From: QFNR01 sp043842855
Lineage (GTDB): Bacteria; Pseudomonadota; Gammaproteobacteria; Burkholderiales; Neisseriaceae
NCBI GenBank assembly: GCA_043842855.1
Contig: JBBPJF010000002.1
Coordinates: forward strand, 369,181-433,180
Direction: 5' to 3'
DNA: 64,000 bases
Below are positions 16,508 to 25,057 of the stretch, piece after piece. Positions within the stretch are counted from its first letter, which is position 1. Each line of letters opens with the position of its first letter. Below the pieces are notes generated by a model, which did not search any database, had not been told where the DNA came from, and was given only the letters and a program-made list of their open reading frames with translations. The translations under genes and the position numbers were made by a program.

Positions 16508-18463
16508 ATGAAGAAAACCATTAAAAAGCTAGAAGTAACGACAGAAAATCACTCTTTCAATGGAAATCTACAAGGAGATTTGATGTGGGATTTGTGTCGT
16601 ATAGAGCAATGGGGAATTAGCTATTTTGGCGTAGATGAGGAAGGGGATGCCTATGTTTGTCCTAATCCTGAATTACCCAATAATAGAGCTAAATTAATTG
16701 ATATAGTCAAGCAGACCGCCAAAGAGACAGGGTTACAATTGCCTACTCTGTTTTGTTTTCCGCAAATTCTGCAACACCGACTAAAGTCAATTAATGAGGC
16801 CTTCAAAAAGATGAGGGAAGAGTTTGGCTACCAAAATGATTATTTTCTCGTGTATCCAATTAAGGTAAATCAGGCCAGGAGAGTAGTAGAGTCTCTAATC
16901 AATTCTCAACAGAAGCTTGGCTTAGAGGCTGGCTCTAAAGCAGAGTTATTAGCTGTATTGGCTTATGCTGGGTCTACAAGAACTGTGATCGTTTGTAATG
17001 GGTACAAGGATAGAGATTATATTCGTTACGCCTTAATTGGAGAAAAATTGGGCCATAAGGTCTATTTGGTCATAGAGAAAATATCAGAAATCAAAAAAGT
17101 TCTAGAGGAAGCTGCCAAAATGGGCATTGCCCCTCGTTTAGGAGTAAGGGCTCGACTTGCCTCACAAGGGGAAGGTAAGTGGAAAAACTCTGGAGGAGAA
17201 AAATCAAAATTTGGGCTCTCGGCTACGCAAATTTTATCATTAGTAAATTTACTGAAAAAAGAAAATCAGTTAGAGGCCTTACAGTTACTTCATTTCCACT
17301 TAGGATCTCAAATTAGTAGTATTCGGGACGTAGCGGTGGGAGTGCATGAAAGTGCTCGTTTTTATGTGGAGCTTCATAAATTAGGCGTAAACATCCAGTG
17401 TTTTGATGTAGGAGGTGGCTTAGGGGTTGATTACGAAGGTAACCGGACCTTATCCGACTCTTCAGTAGAATACGGTTTGCAAGAGTATGCTTCTACGGTG
17501 ATATGGGGGATAGGCCAGGCCTGTGAGGAGTATAATTTGCCTCAGCCAGTTATTATTACTGAGTCAGGTAGAAGCGTGACTGCTCATCATGCGATTTTAA
17601 TTGCTAATATTATCGGTAGTGAGGGTTTTCACCCTAAGCCAGTTGAAGCTCCCAAAGAAGATGATCCTTTGGTATTGCATAGTTTATGGGAAACTTGGGA
17701 GGAAATTTTAGAAGCAAAAGAAAAGCGTTCGCCCCGCAGTTGGATTAATGAGTGTGCCTTTGACTTGCAAGCTGTCCTGAACAAATTTAGTGCAGGGATG
17801 ATTAGCCTAGAAGAAAGGGCTTGGGCAGAACAACTCTACATCAACATTTGTCACAAAGTGGGAGAGATACTCAATGAGAAAAATAGAGCTCATAGAGTAT
17901 TAATAGATGACTTACAAGAAAAATTTGCAGATAAATTATATGTGAATTTTTCTCTATTCCAATCCCTTCCAGATATTTGGGGAATTGATCAAATTTTCCC
18001 TGTCTGTCCTATATCGTTATTAGATCGACCTGTTAAAAAAAGGGCTTTATTACTGGATATTACTTGTGATTCAGATGGGATAGTGGACCATTTTATTGAT
18101 GGAGATGGAATCGCCTCAACAATGCCTATGCCAGAATATGACGAGAATAATCCTCCACTTATTGGTTTTTTCATGGTGGGAGCCTATCAGGAAATTTTAG
18201 GAAATATGCATAATCTTTATGGAGATACAAGTTCTGTAGATGTGGTTATTGGCGAGAATGGAAAAATTAGTATTGTCAGCTATGAGAAGGGCAATATCGT
18301 ATCAGACATGTTGGAATACGTTTATCTGGACCCTAGACAGTTAATTCAGCGTTATAGACAGCAGATTGAAAGCTCTGATTTAACTGCTACCGAAGCAATT
18401 AATTATCTATATGCCTTGGAGGAAGGTTTAAGGGGTTATACTTATTTGTCAGAGGAGAAGTAA
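16508..18463 (+). CDS. speA: Biosynthetic arginine decarboxylase
   Basis: PLP enzyme making agmatine from arginine, first step of the agmatine route to putrescine. It aligns throughout with E. coli SpeA: CFPQILQHRL, YPIKVNQ with the PLP lysine, SGGEKSKFGL, HFHLGSQ, FDVGGGLGVDYEG, ESGRSVTAHH and the C-terminal LDITCDSDG and DGDGI. Two good starts exist. ATG 16508 (AGGAAGG upstream) gives 651 residues, close to the E. coli length. ATG 16583 (AAGGAG at five bases) gives 626 and begins just before the conserved domain. speB follows after one base. Confidence 0.96.
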   Translation: MKKTIKKLEVTTENHSFNGNLQGDLMWDLCRIEQWGISYFGVDEEGDAYVCPNPELPNNRAKLIDIVKQTAKETGLQLPTLFCFPQILQHRLKSINEAFKKMREEFGYQNDYFLVYPIKVNQARRVVESLINSQQKLGLEAGSKAELLAVLAYAGSTRTVIVCNGYKDRDYIRYALIGEKLGHKVYLVIEKISEIKKVLEEAAKMGIAPRLGVRARLASQGEGKWKNSGGEKSKFGLSATQILSLVNLLKKENQLEALQLLHFHLGSQISSIRDVAVGVHESARFYVELHKLGVNIQCFDVGGGLGVDYEGNRTLSDSSVEYGLQEYASTVIWGIGQACEEYNLPQPVIITESGRSVTAHHAILIANIIGSEGFHPKPVEAPKEDDPLVLHSLWETWEEILEAKEKRSPRSWINECAFDLQAVLNKFSAGMISLEERAWAEQLYINICHKVGEILNEKNRAHRVLIDDLQEKFADKLYVNFSLFQSLPDIWGIDQIFPVCPISLLDRPVKKRALLLDITCDSDGIVDHFIDGDGIASTMPMPEYDENNPPLIGFFMVGAYQEILGNMHNLYGDTSSVDVVIGENGKISIVSYEKGNIVSDMLEYVYLDPRQLIQRYRQQIESSDLTATEAINYLYALEEGLRGYTYLSEEK

Positions 18464-18464
18464 G

Positions 18465-19412
18465 ATGTGGAATACGCTCTACCAGGAATATGACAATAGT
18501 CTAGTATCTAATAATTTTGGTTTTTTAAGATTCCCTCTGGTATTTAATCCACATGAAGTTCAATGCGATTGGGTAATTACTGGTTTTACTTTTGACGTAG
18601 CTACTTCTGGACGCTCAGGTGCTCGTTTTGGACCGGAAGCTATTCGCCGTGCTTCAGTTAATCTAGCATGGGAAAGCAAGCGTTTTCCATGGAATTTTAA
18701 TCTCAGGGAAGTTCTAAAAGTAGTCGATGGAGGGGACCTAACCTTTACCTTCGGGGATAATGCAGAGTTTTGTACCAAAGTAGAGCTTCATGTAGATAGG
18801 ATGCTTAATAGTGGTAAAAAAATGTTATCGTTTGGCGGTGATCATTTTATTACCCTTCCTTTGCTCAGAGGACATTTTAGGAAATATGGACAAATGGCCC
18901 TGCTTCATTTTGATGCACACACTGACACTTACGCTCAGGGTGGGCCATATGATCATGGAACCATGTTTTATCACGCGCCTCGAGAAGGTCTAATAGATCC
19001 TAAACATTCCATTCAAATAGGAATTAGGACAGAATATGATCCTAGACTGGGTTATACGGTTCTGGATGCGCCAAGTGTCAATGAAATGCCAACAGAAACA
19101 GTGATAGAAAAAATTCGAGAGATTGTAAAAGATTTTCCTGTTTATTTGACTTTTGATATTGACTGCCTGGATCCGGCTTATGCACCAGGAACTGGGACCC
19201 CGGTCTGTGGTGGCCTGAGCACAGACAAAGTATTGAAGGTTTTAAGAGGATTGGAGGGGCTCAATATTATAGGTATGGATGTAGTAGAAGTAGCCCCAAG
19301 TTATGATGTAAGCGATATTACTGCTTTAGCTGCAGCGACATTCGCTTTGGAAATGTTGTATCTTCAGGCTAAAAAGGAAATTAATAGCAAAAAGACTATT
19401 AGTTTGGCTTAA
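18465..19412 (+). CDS. speB: Agmatinase
   Basis: Manganese ureohydrolase that splits agmatine to putrescine and urea, the step after SpeA. The 315-residue arginase-fold protein shows the metal-binding motifs GGDHFITLP, HFDAHTDTY and DIDCLDPAYAPGTGTP, and the end EVAPSYDVSDITALAAA. The ATG is one base after the speA stop with AGGAGA inside the end of speA, so the two are translated together. With speA it forms a complete two-gene putrescine pathway. Confidence 0.96.
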   Translation: MWNTLYQEYDNSLVSNNFGFLRFPLVFNPHEVQCDWVITGFTFDVATSGRSGARFGPEAIRRASVNLAWESKRFPWNFNLREVLKVVDGGDLTFTFGDNAEFCTKVELHVDRMLNSGKKMLSFGGDHFITLPLLRGHFRKYGQMALLHFDAHTDTYAQGGPYDHGTMFYHAPREGLIDPKHSIQIGIRTEYDPRLGYTVLDAPSVNEMPTETVIEKIREIVKDFPVYLTFDIDCLDPAYAPGTGTPVCGGLSTDKVLKVLRGLEGLNIIGMDVVEVAPSYDVSDITALAAATFALEMLYLQAKKEINSKKTISLA

Positions 19413-19454
19413 AGTCATCAATAATCGTGAATAGGACAGCTTTCTATGCCAGGC

Positions 19455-19484
19455 TTGCTTTGCAACCAAAGTATATGCTATGAT
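19455..19484 (+). promoter_or_regulatory. Probable promoter of rpsP-rimM-trmD-rplS
   Basis: TTGCTT (19455-19460) and TATGAT (19479-19484) are spaced by 18 bases. The -10 is preceded by TGC (extended -10). It is located 77 bases before the rpsP start codon. Confidence 0.5.
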
Positions 19485-19503
19485 GCCTGGTTTTAAACCA
19501 GGC
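19485..19503. promoter_or_regulatory. Palindrome at the predicted transcription start of the rpsP operon
   Basis: GCCTGGTTT (19485-19493), one central T and AAACCAGGC (19495-19503) form a perfect 9+9 dyad immediately after the -10 box. A further CCAGGC sits upstream at 19449-19454 and could pair with the same GCCTGG. It could be a repressor operator or a leader hairpin controlling the ribosomal operon. Confidence 0.5.
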
Positions 19504-19560
19504 TAGGGTTAGAGGGTCTGCCCTGGATGACCTTCATATTAGTGGGAAAAAGGATATAGG

Positions 19561-19809
19561 ATGGTAGTAATTCGGATGTCACGCGGCGGTGCTAAACATC
19601 GTCCCTTTTACAATATTGTGGTAGCAGATTCAAGGAATGCACGAGATGGACGCTTCATTGAAAAGATTGGTTTTTATAATCCGATTGCTGGTGAAAATAT
19701 CGAAGGATTGAAGTTGCAACAGGATCGGTTGCGGCATTGGGTGGAGCGTGGTGCTCAACTGAGTGCTGCAGTAAAAAAGCTGGTTAAACAACAAGCTACC
19801 AAGAAATAA
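19561..19809 (+). CDS. rpsP: 30S ribosomal protein S16
   Basis: Small-subunit assembly protein binding 16S rRNA. The 82 residues begin MVVIRMSRGGAKHRPFYNIVVADSR and include DGRFIEKIGFYNP, the standard S16 start. It is the first gene of the conserved rpsP-rimM-trmD-rplS operon, with an ATG start and AAAGGATATAGG just upstream. Confidence 0.97.
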   Translation: MVVIRMSRGGAKHRPFYNIVVADSRNARDGRFIEKIGFYNPIAGENIEGLKLQQDRLRHWVERGAQLSAAVKKLVKQQATKK

Positions 19810-19833
19810 GCATCTGCATGAAGAGGTGCTGGT

Positions 19834-20349
19834 TTGAGCTATCCTTCGGATTTGGTAGAAATGGGTTTTTTGAAAAGAGCGGTTGGTTTAAAGGGCTGGC
19901 TGGAGGTTAAAGCAAGCACGCAAACTCCCAATAGTCTGTCAGACTATCCCCTGTGGTTTGTCGGCAATAAGGACAGTGGGTTTCGCTGTTTAGAGTTGGA
20001 GGATAGTTGTCTGCAAAAAGATCAACTAAGGGTAAAGTTTAGGGAGATAAATAATCGAACAAATGCTGAAGCGCTCAGGGGTTTGTCGGTTGCTGTATCC
20101 CGGGCAGCCTTTTCGCCTACTAGTGAGGGTGAATTTTATTGGTGTGATTTAATTGGTTTAGAAGTTTTTAATCAGCATCAGTATAGATTAGGGACGGTGG
20201 ACAGTTTAATGCAGACAGGTGCCAATGATGTCTTAGTGGTTAGATCAGCGGCAGGTAAACAGATTTTGATTCCTTTTGTCGATTTGTATGTACAAGAGGT
20301 AGAACTAGTAAAAAAGAGAATTAACGTAACTTGGGATTGGGATGATTGA
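19834..20349 (+). CDS. rimM: Ribosome maturation factor RimM
   Basis: Assembly factor that binds the 30S head, with S19, during 16S maturation. The 171 residues contain the N-terminal barrel (MGFLKRAVGLKGWLEV) and the C-terminal PRC-barrel (YWCDLIGLEV, GANDVLVV, ILIPFVD). The TTG start at 19834 has AAGAGGTG upstream. ATG 19861 would remove nine residues right before the conserved core, so TTG is preferred. Its stop overlaps the trmD start by one base (TGATG). Confidence 0.94.
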   Translation: MSYPSDLVEMGFLKRAVGLKGWLEVKASTQTPNSLSDYPLWFVGNKDSGFRCLELEDSCLQKDQLRVKFREINNRTNAEALRGLSVAVSRAAFSPTSEGEFYWCDLIGLEVFNQHQYRLGTVDSLMQTGANDVLVVRSAAGKQILIPFVDLYVQEVELVKKRINVTWDWDD

Positions 20350-21104
20350 TGTATATACAGGCGGTCACTCTATTTCCGCAGATGTTTGTTTCTCTTACTG
20401 ACTATGGAGTAATCGGGCGAGCTTTAAAGAGAGGCGTCTGGGCTTTCTCAACTGTTAATCCTCGGCAATTTGCTGATAACAGACTGGGCTACGTGGATGA
20501 TCAGCCTTTCGGGGGCGGCCCGGGGGCAGTCTTGGAGGTGGGTCCTTTGGTCCGTGCTTATCGAGCAGCTCGGTCGACGACTACTGGTAATCCTAGAGGT
20601 ATTTATTTAAGTCCTCAGGGGGTACCGCTAAATCAGGCTAGAGTTAGAGAGTTGGCGCAGGAAAAGGAGCTCATTTTAATATGTGGTCGCTACGAGGGTA
20701 TAGACGAAAGATTTTTGTCCATTACAAAGGTTGAGGAAATTTCAGTAGGTGATTTTGTTGTATCTGGAGGGGAGTTGCCTGCTATGATTTTGATAGATAG
20801 TGTTTTGAGGTGTTTGCCCGGAATTTTGGGCGATATTAATTCGGCTCATCAGGATTCTTTTGAGAATGGCTTATTAGATTATCCCCACTATACTAGACCA
20901 GTTGAATTTGAAGGACATACAGTCCCAAATGTACTGCTTTCTGGTCACCATGATCGTATTAGACGTTGGAGGCTTAGGCAATCTTTAGCGCGAACTTTAA
21001 GAAGGCGTCCAGATTTATTGGACAAACGTATTAACAACCCAGAGGAAACTTGTCTCTTGGAAGAAATCTTGCGAGAGCTCCAAGTTGGTTCCATATTAGA
21101 ATAG
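20349..21104 (+). CDS. trmD: tRNA (guanine-N1)-methyltransferase
   Basis: SPOUT-family enzyme methylating G37 of tRNAs that read CNN codons, preventing +1 frameshifting. It has 251 residues. It shows PQMFVSLTDYGVIGRAL, the knot region YLSPQGVPLNQ, CGRYEGIDERF and SVGDFVVSGGELPAMILIDS, all canonical. The ATG at 20349 overlaps the rimM stop. It is the third gene of the operon. Confidence 0.97.
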   Translation: MYIQAVTLFPQMFVSLTDYGVIGRALKRGVWAFSTVNPRQFADNRLGYVDDQPFGGGPGAVLEVGPLVRAYRAARSTTTGNPRGIYLSPQGVPLNQARVRELAQEKELILICGRYEGIDERFLSITKVEEISVGDFVVSGGELPAMILIDSVLRCLPGILGDINSAHQDSFENGLLDYPHYTRPVEFEGHTVPNVLLSGHHDRIRRWRLRQSLARTLRRRPDLLDKRINNPEETCLLEEILRELQVGSILE

Positions 21105-21113
21105 GTGAAATAG

Positions 21114-21488
21114 ATGAATATTATTGAACAGATAGAACAAGAAGAGATAGAACGTTTATTGAGTTTGGATAACAAGACTATCCCAGTTTTTAATCCAGGA
21201 GATACGGTGGTAGTGTGGGTACGTTTCCAGGAAGGTGCTCGGGTGCGTTCTCAGGCATTTGAAGGTATAGTAATCGCTAAACGTAATAGAGGACTGAATA
21301 GTGCCTTCACTGTCCGTAAAATTTCCAATGGTGAAGGAGTTGAACGTACGTTTCAACTATACGCACCAAACGTAGAGAAGATAGAAGTAAAACGTAGGGG
21401 AGCGGTGCGTAGAGCTAAGCTTTATTATTTACGTGGTTTGACTGGTAAGGCGGCTCGCATTAAAGAAAAGTTACCAACTAGAAAATAA
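21114..21488 (+). CDS. rplS: 50S ribosomal protein L19
   Basis: Large-subunit protein at the 30S-50S interface. The core is typical (FNPGDTVVVWVRFQEGARVRSQAFEGIVIA, RGLNSAFTVRKIS, RRGAVRRAKLYYLRGLTGKAARIKEK). At 124 residues it is slightly longer than the usual 115, mostly at the N-terminus. The ATG lies nine bases after the trmD stop. It is the last gene of the operon. Confidence 0.97.
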   Translation: MNIIEQIEQEEIERLLSLDNKTIPVFNPGDTVVVWVRFQEGARVRSQAFEGIVIAKRNRGLNSAFTVRKISNGEGVERTFQLYAPNVEKIEVKRRGAVRRAKLYYLRGLTGKAARIKEKLPTRK

Positions 21489-21554
21489 TAGATGAGGATA
21501 TTGGAGGCATTTCAACTTGACTTGAGGTAAGTTAATTGCCCGCGTAGGAGGGAT

Positions 21555-22676
21555 ATGCCAGAAGTTGCCAAAATTTTAGTAGTTAAAGTGGGTTCTTCTT
21601 TGGTGACCAACAATGGAGTTGGTATTGACGAGGAACAAGTGCGGGCCTGGGCGGCTCAGGTTGCACAGTTGAAAGAAGCAGGGTACAAGGTTGTCCTCGT
21701 TTCCAGTGGTTCTATTGCAGCGGGTTTACAACATTTAAATTGGCACTCACACTCAAAGAAAGTCTCAATGCTGCAGGCTGCGGCAGCGGTTGGACAGATG
21801 TGTCTCTCTCAGATATACCAGAGAATATTTGAGGAATTTTCTATATTAACGGCTCAAATTCTACTGACTCACGATGAAATTAAAAATCGTGAGCGCTATT
21901 TGAATGCAAGGGCAACTTTATTAACACTCTTAGAGCATCAGGTCGTGCCTATTGTTAATGAGAACGATACGGTTTCGACTAGAGAGATTAAATTGGGCAA
22001 TAATGATATTCTTGGGGCCCTCGTTACTAATCTGGTGGCAGCTAAACTCTATGTTATTTTGACAGATCAGTTAGGTTTATATGATTCTGATCCTAGAAAA
22101 AATCCTCTTGCCCAATTATTAGATGAGGTTTCAGTAGAAGACTCGCGTTTGCTGCAGTTTGCTGGTGGAGCGGGTAGTCCAGTAGGTACCGGTGGTATGC
22201 TGACTAAAATTCAAGCCGCACAGAAGGCGGCCAGTAGTGGTGCTTCCACTATCATTGCTTCGGGGAAATTACCGAATGTACTTATTAGGATTGCGCAAGG
22301 GGAGACCATAGGCACTAAGTTGCAGCCAGAAAGCCCCATATTAAATGCTAGACAGCAATGGATGATGAGTCAATTAATTCCTTCCGGCGTAGTAATAGTG
22401 GATGTTGGAGCATCGCTGGCTCTAAGGAAACGAGAAAATAGTTTGTTACCGGTTGGTTGTATTGCGGTATCAGGAACCTTTAGGCGGGGAGATGTGGTGT
22501 GTATCCAAACTCAGCAGAGAGAAGACATTGCTCGTGGCCTAGTTAACTATAGTAGTGAGGAGGCGCTAAGGATTTTAGGTTGTAGTACACATGAAATTGA
22601 GGAGCGATTAGGCTATATGCTAGAAGAAGAATTGGTTCATAGAAATCATATGGTTTTCTTGGAAAGAGCTACATAG
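21555..22676 (+). CDS. proB: Glutamate 5-kinase
   Basis: First step of proline synthesis, ATP-dependent phosphorylation of glutamate. The 373 residues have the amino-acid kinase domain (VVKVGSSLVTNNG, VSSGSIAAGL, PIVNENDTVS, TDQLGLYDSDPR, GTGGMLTKIQAAQKA) and a C-terminal PUA domain from about residue 280. The ATG is preceded by GTAGGAGGGAT. It lies alone between rplS and rpsU. In many betaproteobacteria it follows obgE, which is not here. Confidence 0.96.
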   Translation: MPEVAKILVVKVGSSLVTNNGVGIDEEQVRAWAAQVAQLKEAGYKVVLVSSGSIAAGLQHLNWHSHSKKVSMLQAAAAVGQMCLSQIYQRIFEEFSILTAQILLTHDEIKNRERYLNARATLLTLLEHQVVPIVNENDTVSTREIKLGNNDILGALVTNLVAAKLYVILTDQLGLYDSDPRKNPLAQLLDEVSVEDSRLLQFAGGAGSPVGTGGMLTKIQAAQKAASSGASTIIASGKLPNVLIRIAQGETIGTKLQPESPILNARQQWMMSQLIPSGVVIVDVGASLALRKRENSLLPVGCIAVSGTFRRGDVVCIQTQQREDIARGLVNYSSEEALRILGCSTHEIEERLGYMLEEELVHRNHMVFLERAT

Positions 22677-22724
22677 CAAAGTTAGGTTTCTCCTTGACTT
22701 ATAGGAAGGTGAATTGTATCCGAG

Positions 22725-22753
22725 TTGACTTTTTTAGGCTGTAATGAGAGAAT
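22725..22753 (+). promoter_or_regulatory. Promoter of rpsU-dnaG-rpoD
   Basis: TTGACT (22725-22730) and GAGAAT (22748-22753) are spaced by exactly 17 bases, 43 bases upstream of the rpsU ATG. The same -10 variant occurs in the exporter promoter near 37.3 kb. Confidence 0.6.
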
Positions 22754-22796
22754 GACGGGTCTATCCAATGCAGCGATGAGGAAAAGCGATCAGTTT

Positions 22797-23009
22797 ATGC
22801 CAAGCGTACGTGTAAAAGAGAATGAGCCCTTTGAGGTAGCAATGAGGCGGTTTAAACGCTCTGTTGAAAAGACGGGGTTGTTGACAGAGTTGAGAGCACG
22901 GGAGGCCTATGAGAAGCCTACCACTGAGAGGAAGCGTAAAAAAGCTGCTGCGCAGAAACGCTTGCAGAAAAGATTGCGCAGTCAGTCGTTGCCGCAGAAG
23001 CATTATTAG
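22797..23009 (+). CDS. rpsU: 30S ribosomal protein S21
   Basis: Small-subunit protein needed for initiation. The 70-residue product MPSVRVKENEPFEVAMRRFK..., with a basic C-terminus rich in Arg and Lys (TERKRKKAAAQKRL), is canonical. The open frame extends upstream to 22725, but that part is the promoter, so the ATG at 22797 is the start. It is first in the classical macromolecular synthesis operon with dnaG and rpoD, which here is spaced by a 272-base gap. Confidence 0.95.
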   Translation: MPSVRVKENEPFEVAMRRFKRSVEKTGLLTELRAREAYEKPTTERKRKKAAAQKRLQKRLRSQSLPQKHY

Positions 23010-23023
23010 AGCATACGCATTTA

Positions 23024-23045
23024 GCTAAGTGGGTGTTGACTTAGC
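23024..23045 (+). terminator. Hairpin in the rpsU-dnaG spacer
   Basis: GCTAAGT (23024-23030) and ACTTAGC (23039-23045) form a perfect 7-bp stem with an eight-base loop, without a T run. In E. coli this spacer carries a partial terminator and RNA processing site that lower dnaG expression. This hairpin is a candidate for the same role. Confidence 0.45.
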
Positions 23046-23057
23046 AGTAGAGATCGG

Positions 23058-23096
23058 AAAAGAAAATTCAATTAAGTTGGGTTTTCTTTTTTCTTC
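23058..23096 (+). terminator. A/T-rich terminator-like hairpin before dnaG
   Basis: AAAAGAAAA (23058-23066) pairs with TTTTCTTTT (23082-23090) over a 15-base loop and is followed by more T residues. It is weak as a stem but is placed where partial termination between rpsU and dnaG is expected. A TATAAT at 23133-23138 downstream might restart transcription, with no good -35. Confidence 0.35.
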
Positions 23097-23281
23097 TTCT
23101 GGGGAGCTCGGGGTTTCAAAGACCCGTCTGCGTATAATCAGTTCTTTTGTGTTAAGGTTTAGCAGTTTCTTCCCAAATTCAAATAACTGAGAGTGTTTAG
23201 AGACTTAGCACGACCTAGAAAGTAGCCCAATTAAAATTGCGGAAGCGTTTGGATATTAATTTGAGACGGTGACGCCAGGGT

Positions 23282-25033
23282 ATGATTCCTAAGGATTTTA
23301 TCATCGAACTGCTAGGACGGGCTGATATCGTAGAAGTCATTGGCCCCTATGTTGGTCTTAAAAAGAGAGGTTCGAGTTATATAGCTTGTTGCCCTTTTCA
23401 TCAAGAAAAGACGCCTTCTTTTACTGTTTCTCGGCAGAAGCAGTTCTATTACTGTTTTGGTTGTCAAGCTCATGGAAACGCCATTGGTTTTTTAATGGAA
23501 TATGAGCGCTTAGATTTTGTTGAAGCAGTAGAAAAGTTAGCTTCTGGAGTGGGAATGGTTGTTCCGCAGGTTAGAGCGGATTTTTCTCTTCAAAAAAAAC
23601 AGGTAGAACAGAAGCAAGGACAAAAACTAGAGGATGCTAACCAAAAGGTAGCACAGTATTTTTTCGCTCAGAACAAGCATTCTGTAGCACGAGAGTATTT
23701 ATTAGCACGGGGTCTATCTCGGGAGATTCTTGAAGTTTATCAAGTGGGTTATGCACCGCAAGAAAATTATATTCAAATTTTATTTCCAGACCCTTCAGTC
23801 TATCCTTTCTTAGTAGCAGGTGGCCTGGCATTAGAAAAAAATCAGCAATATTTACCTCGTTTCAGAGAGCGAGTTATGTTTCCTATTCGGAATCTGAAAG
23901 GTGAGGTGATTGGCTTTGGTGGGCGAGTAGTAAAACAGAGCGAACCTAAGTATTTAAATTCGCCCGAAACCGTTCTATTTGATAAAAGTCAGTGCCTTTA
24001 TGGGATATTTGAAGCTAAAAAAGCGATTGCACAAGCTAAAAAAATATTAGTGGTAGAAGGTTATATGGATGTACTAGCCTTGGCCCAGCATGGATTGGGC
24101 TATGCTGTGGCTACTCTAGGTACTGCAACTACCTCTTCTCATGTAAAACAATTATTTCGGTTTACGGAAGAGCTTTACTTTTGTTTTGACGGCGATGAGG
24201 CAGGACGAAAAGCAGCTTGGAGAGCATTAACTCAAGCGTTATCCCATCTTAGTGATATAAGAACAATATACTTTCTCTTCTTGCCCGAAGGGGAAGACCC
24301 TGATTCTTTTATACGAAAGAAGGGCAAATCGGGATTTGAAACTTTTCTTAAACAAAAGGCCATCCCTTTGTCGCAGTATTTTATTGCCCATTTGATAGAA
24401 AATAGGCCTCTTCACTATGGAGAGACTAAGGCGCAAATTATTCAAACAGCCAAGCCATTATTAGCACAAATGAATGCTGCTATGCTCAAGCTGATGATTA
24501 GTAAACAGTTGGCAGAATGCTTACGGATAGATACTAATGAGTTATTAACTTTACTAGAAGAAGAGCAGGGGCGGGGGAGAGATGCAACTTATCGAAAATT
24601 GCCGTATTCACAACGAATTGAGGTAAAGTCATGTAGTAAGAAAATGCTACATTGGTTATTGATAAATTTAAAACTAGCCTCATATGTTCGTCTGCCAGAC
24701 TATTTAGAATATGATGAAGAAGTACATTGCTTATTGGCATTAAGCAAAGTGGTGAGTATGTATCCTGAGCTTAAAAATGCGGGACAATTAGCGGAAATAG
24801 TTAAGGGCACACGGTTTTCGACGCTGATTACAAAGACTTTAACGGAAGCCTTAGAAGAAGAAGTAGAAATGATAGGAGTGGACAATGAAGAGAATTTTAA
24901 GCAAGGTCTTATTAATCTTCAAAAGGGAATCGTACAATCAGAACTAGTGGAGTTAACTGAGCTGGCTAGGCGGCGCTCTTTGGAACCATTCGAAGAACAG
25001 CTCCTTATACAGTTAGCAAAATTAAAAATTTAG
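23282..25033 (+). CDS. dnaG: DNA primase
   Basis: Synthesises RNA primers at the replication fork. The 583-residue protein has the N-terminal zinc ribbon (C37, H40, C58, C61 in CCPFHQEKTPSF and YYCFGCQAHG), the RNA polymerase core with FPIRNLKGEVIGFGGR, the TOPRIM motifs VVEGYMDVLAL and FDGDEAGRKAAWRA, and a C-terminal helicase-binding region. The ATG is at 23282. It is the middle gene of the rpsU-dnaG-rpoD operon. Confidence 0.97.
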   Translation: MIPKDFIIELLGRADIVEVIGPYVGLKKRGSSYIACCPFHQEKTPSFTVSRQKQFYYCFGCQAHGNAIGFLMEYERLDFVEAVEKLASGVGMVVPQVRADFSLQKKQVEQKQGQKLEDANQKVAQYFFAQNKHSVAREYLLARGLSREILEVYQVGYAPQENYIQILFPDPSVYPFLVAGGLALEKNQQYLPRFRERVMFPIRNLKGEVIGFGGRVVKQSEPKYLNSPETVLFDKSQCLYGIFEAKKAIAQAKKILVVEGYMDVLALAQHGLGYAVATLGTATTSSHVKQLFRFTEELYFCFDGDEAGRKAAWRALTQALSHLSDIRTIYFLFLPEGEDPDSFIRKKGKSGFETFLKQKAIPLSQYFIAHLIENRPLHYGETKAQIIQTAKPLLAQMNAAMLKLMISKQLAECLRIDTNELLTLLEEEQGRGRDATYRKLPYSQRIEVKSCSKKMLHWLLINLKLASYVRLPDYLEYDEEVHCLLALSKVVSMYPELKNAGQLAEIVKGTRFSTLITKTLTEALEEEVEMIGVDNEENFKQGLINLQKGIVQSELVELTELARRRSLEPFEEQLLIQLAKLKI

Positions 25034-25057
25034 ATCCTAAAGACAGGTGGAAAAATC

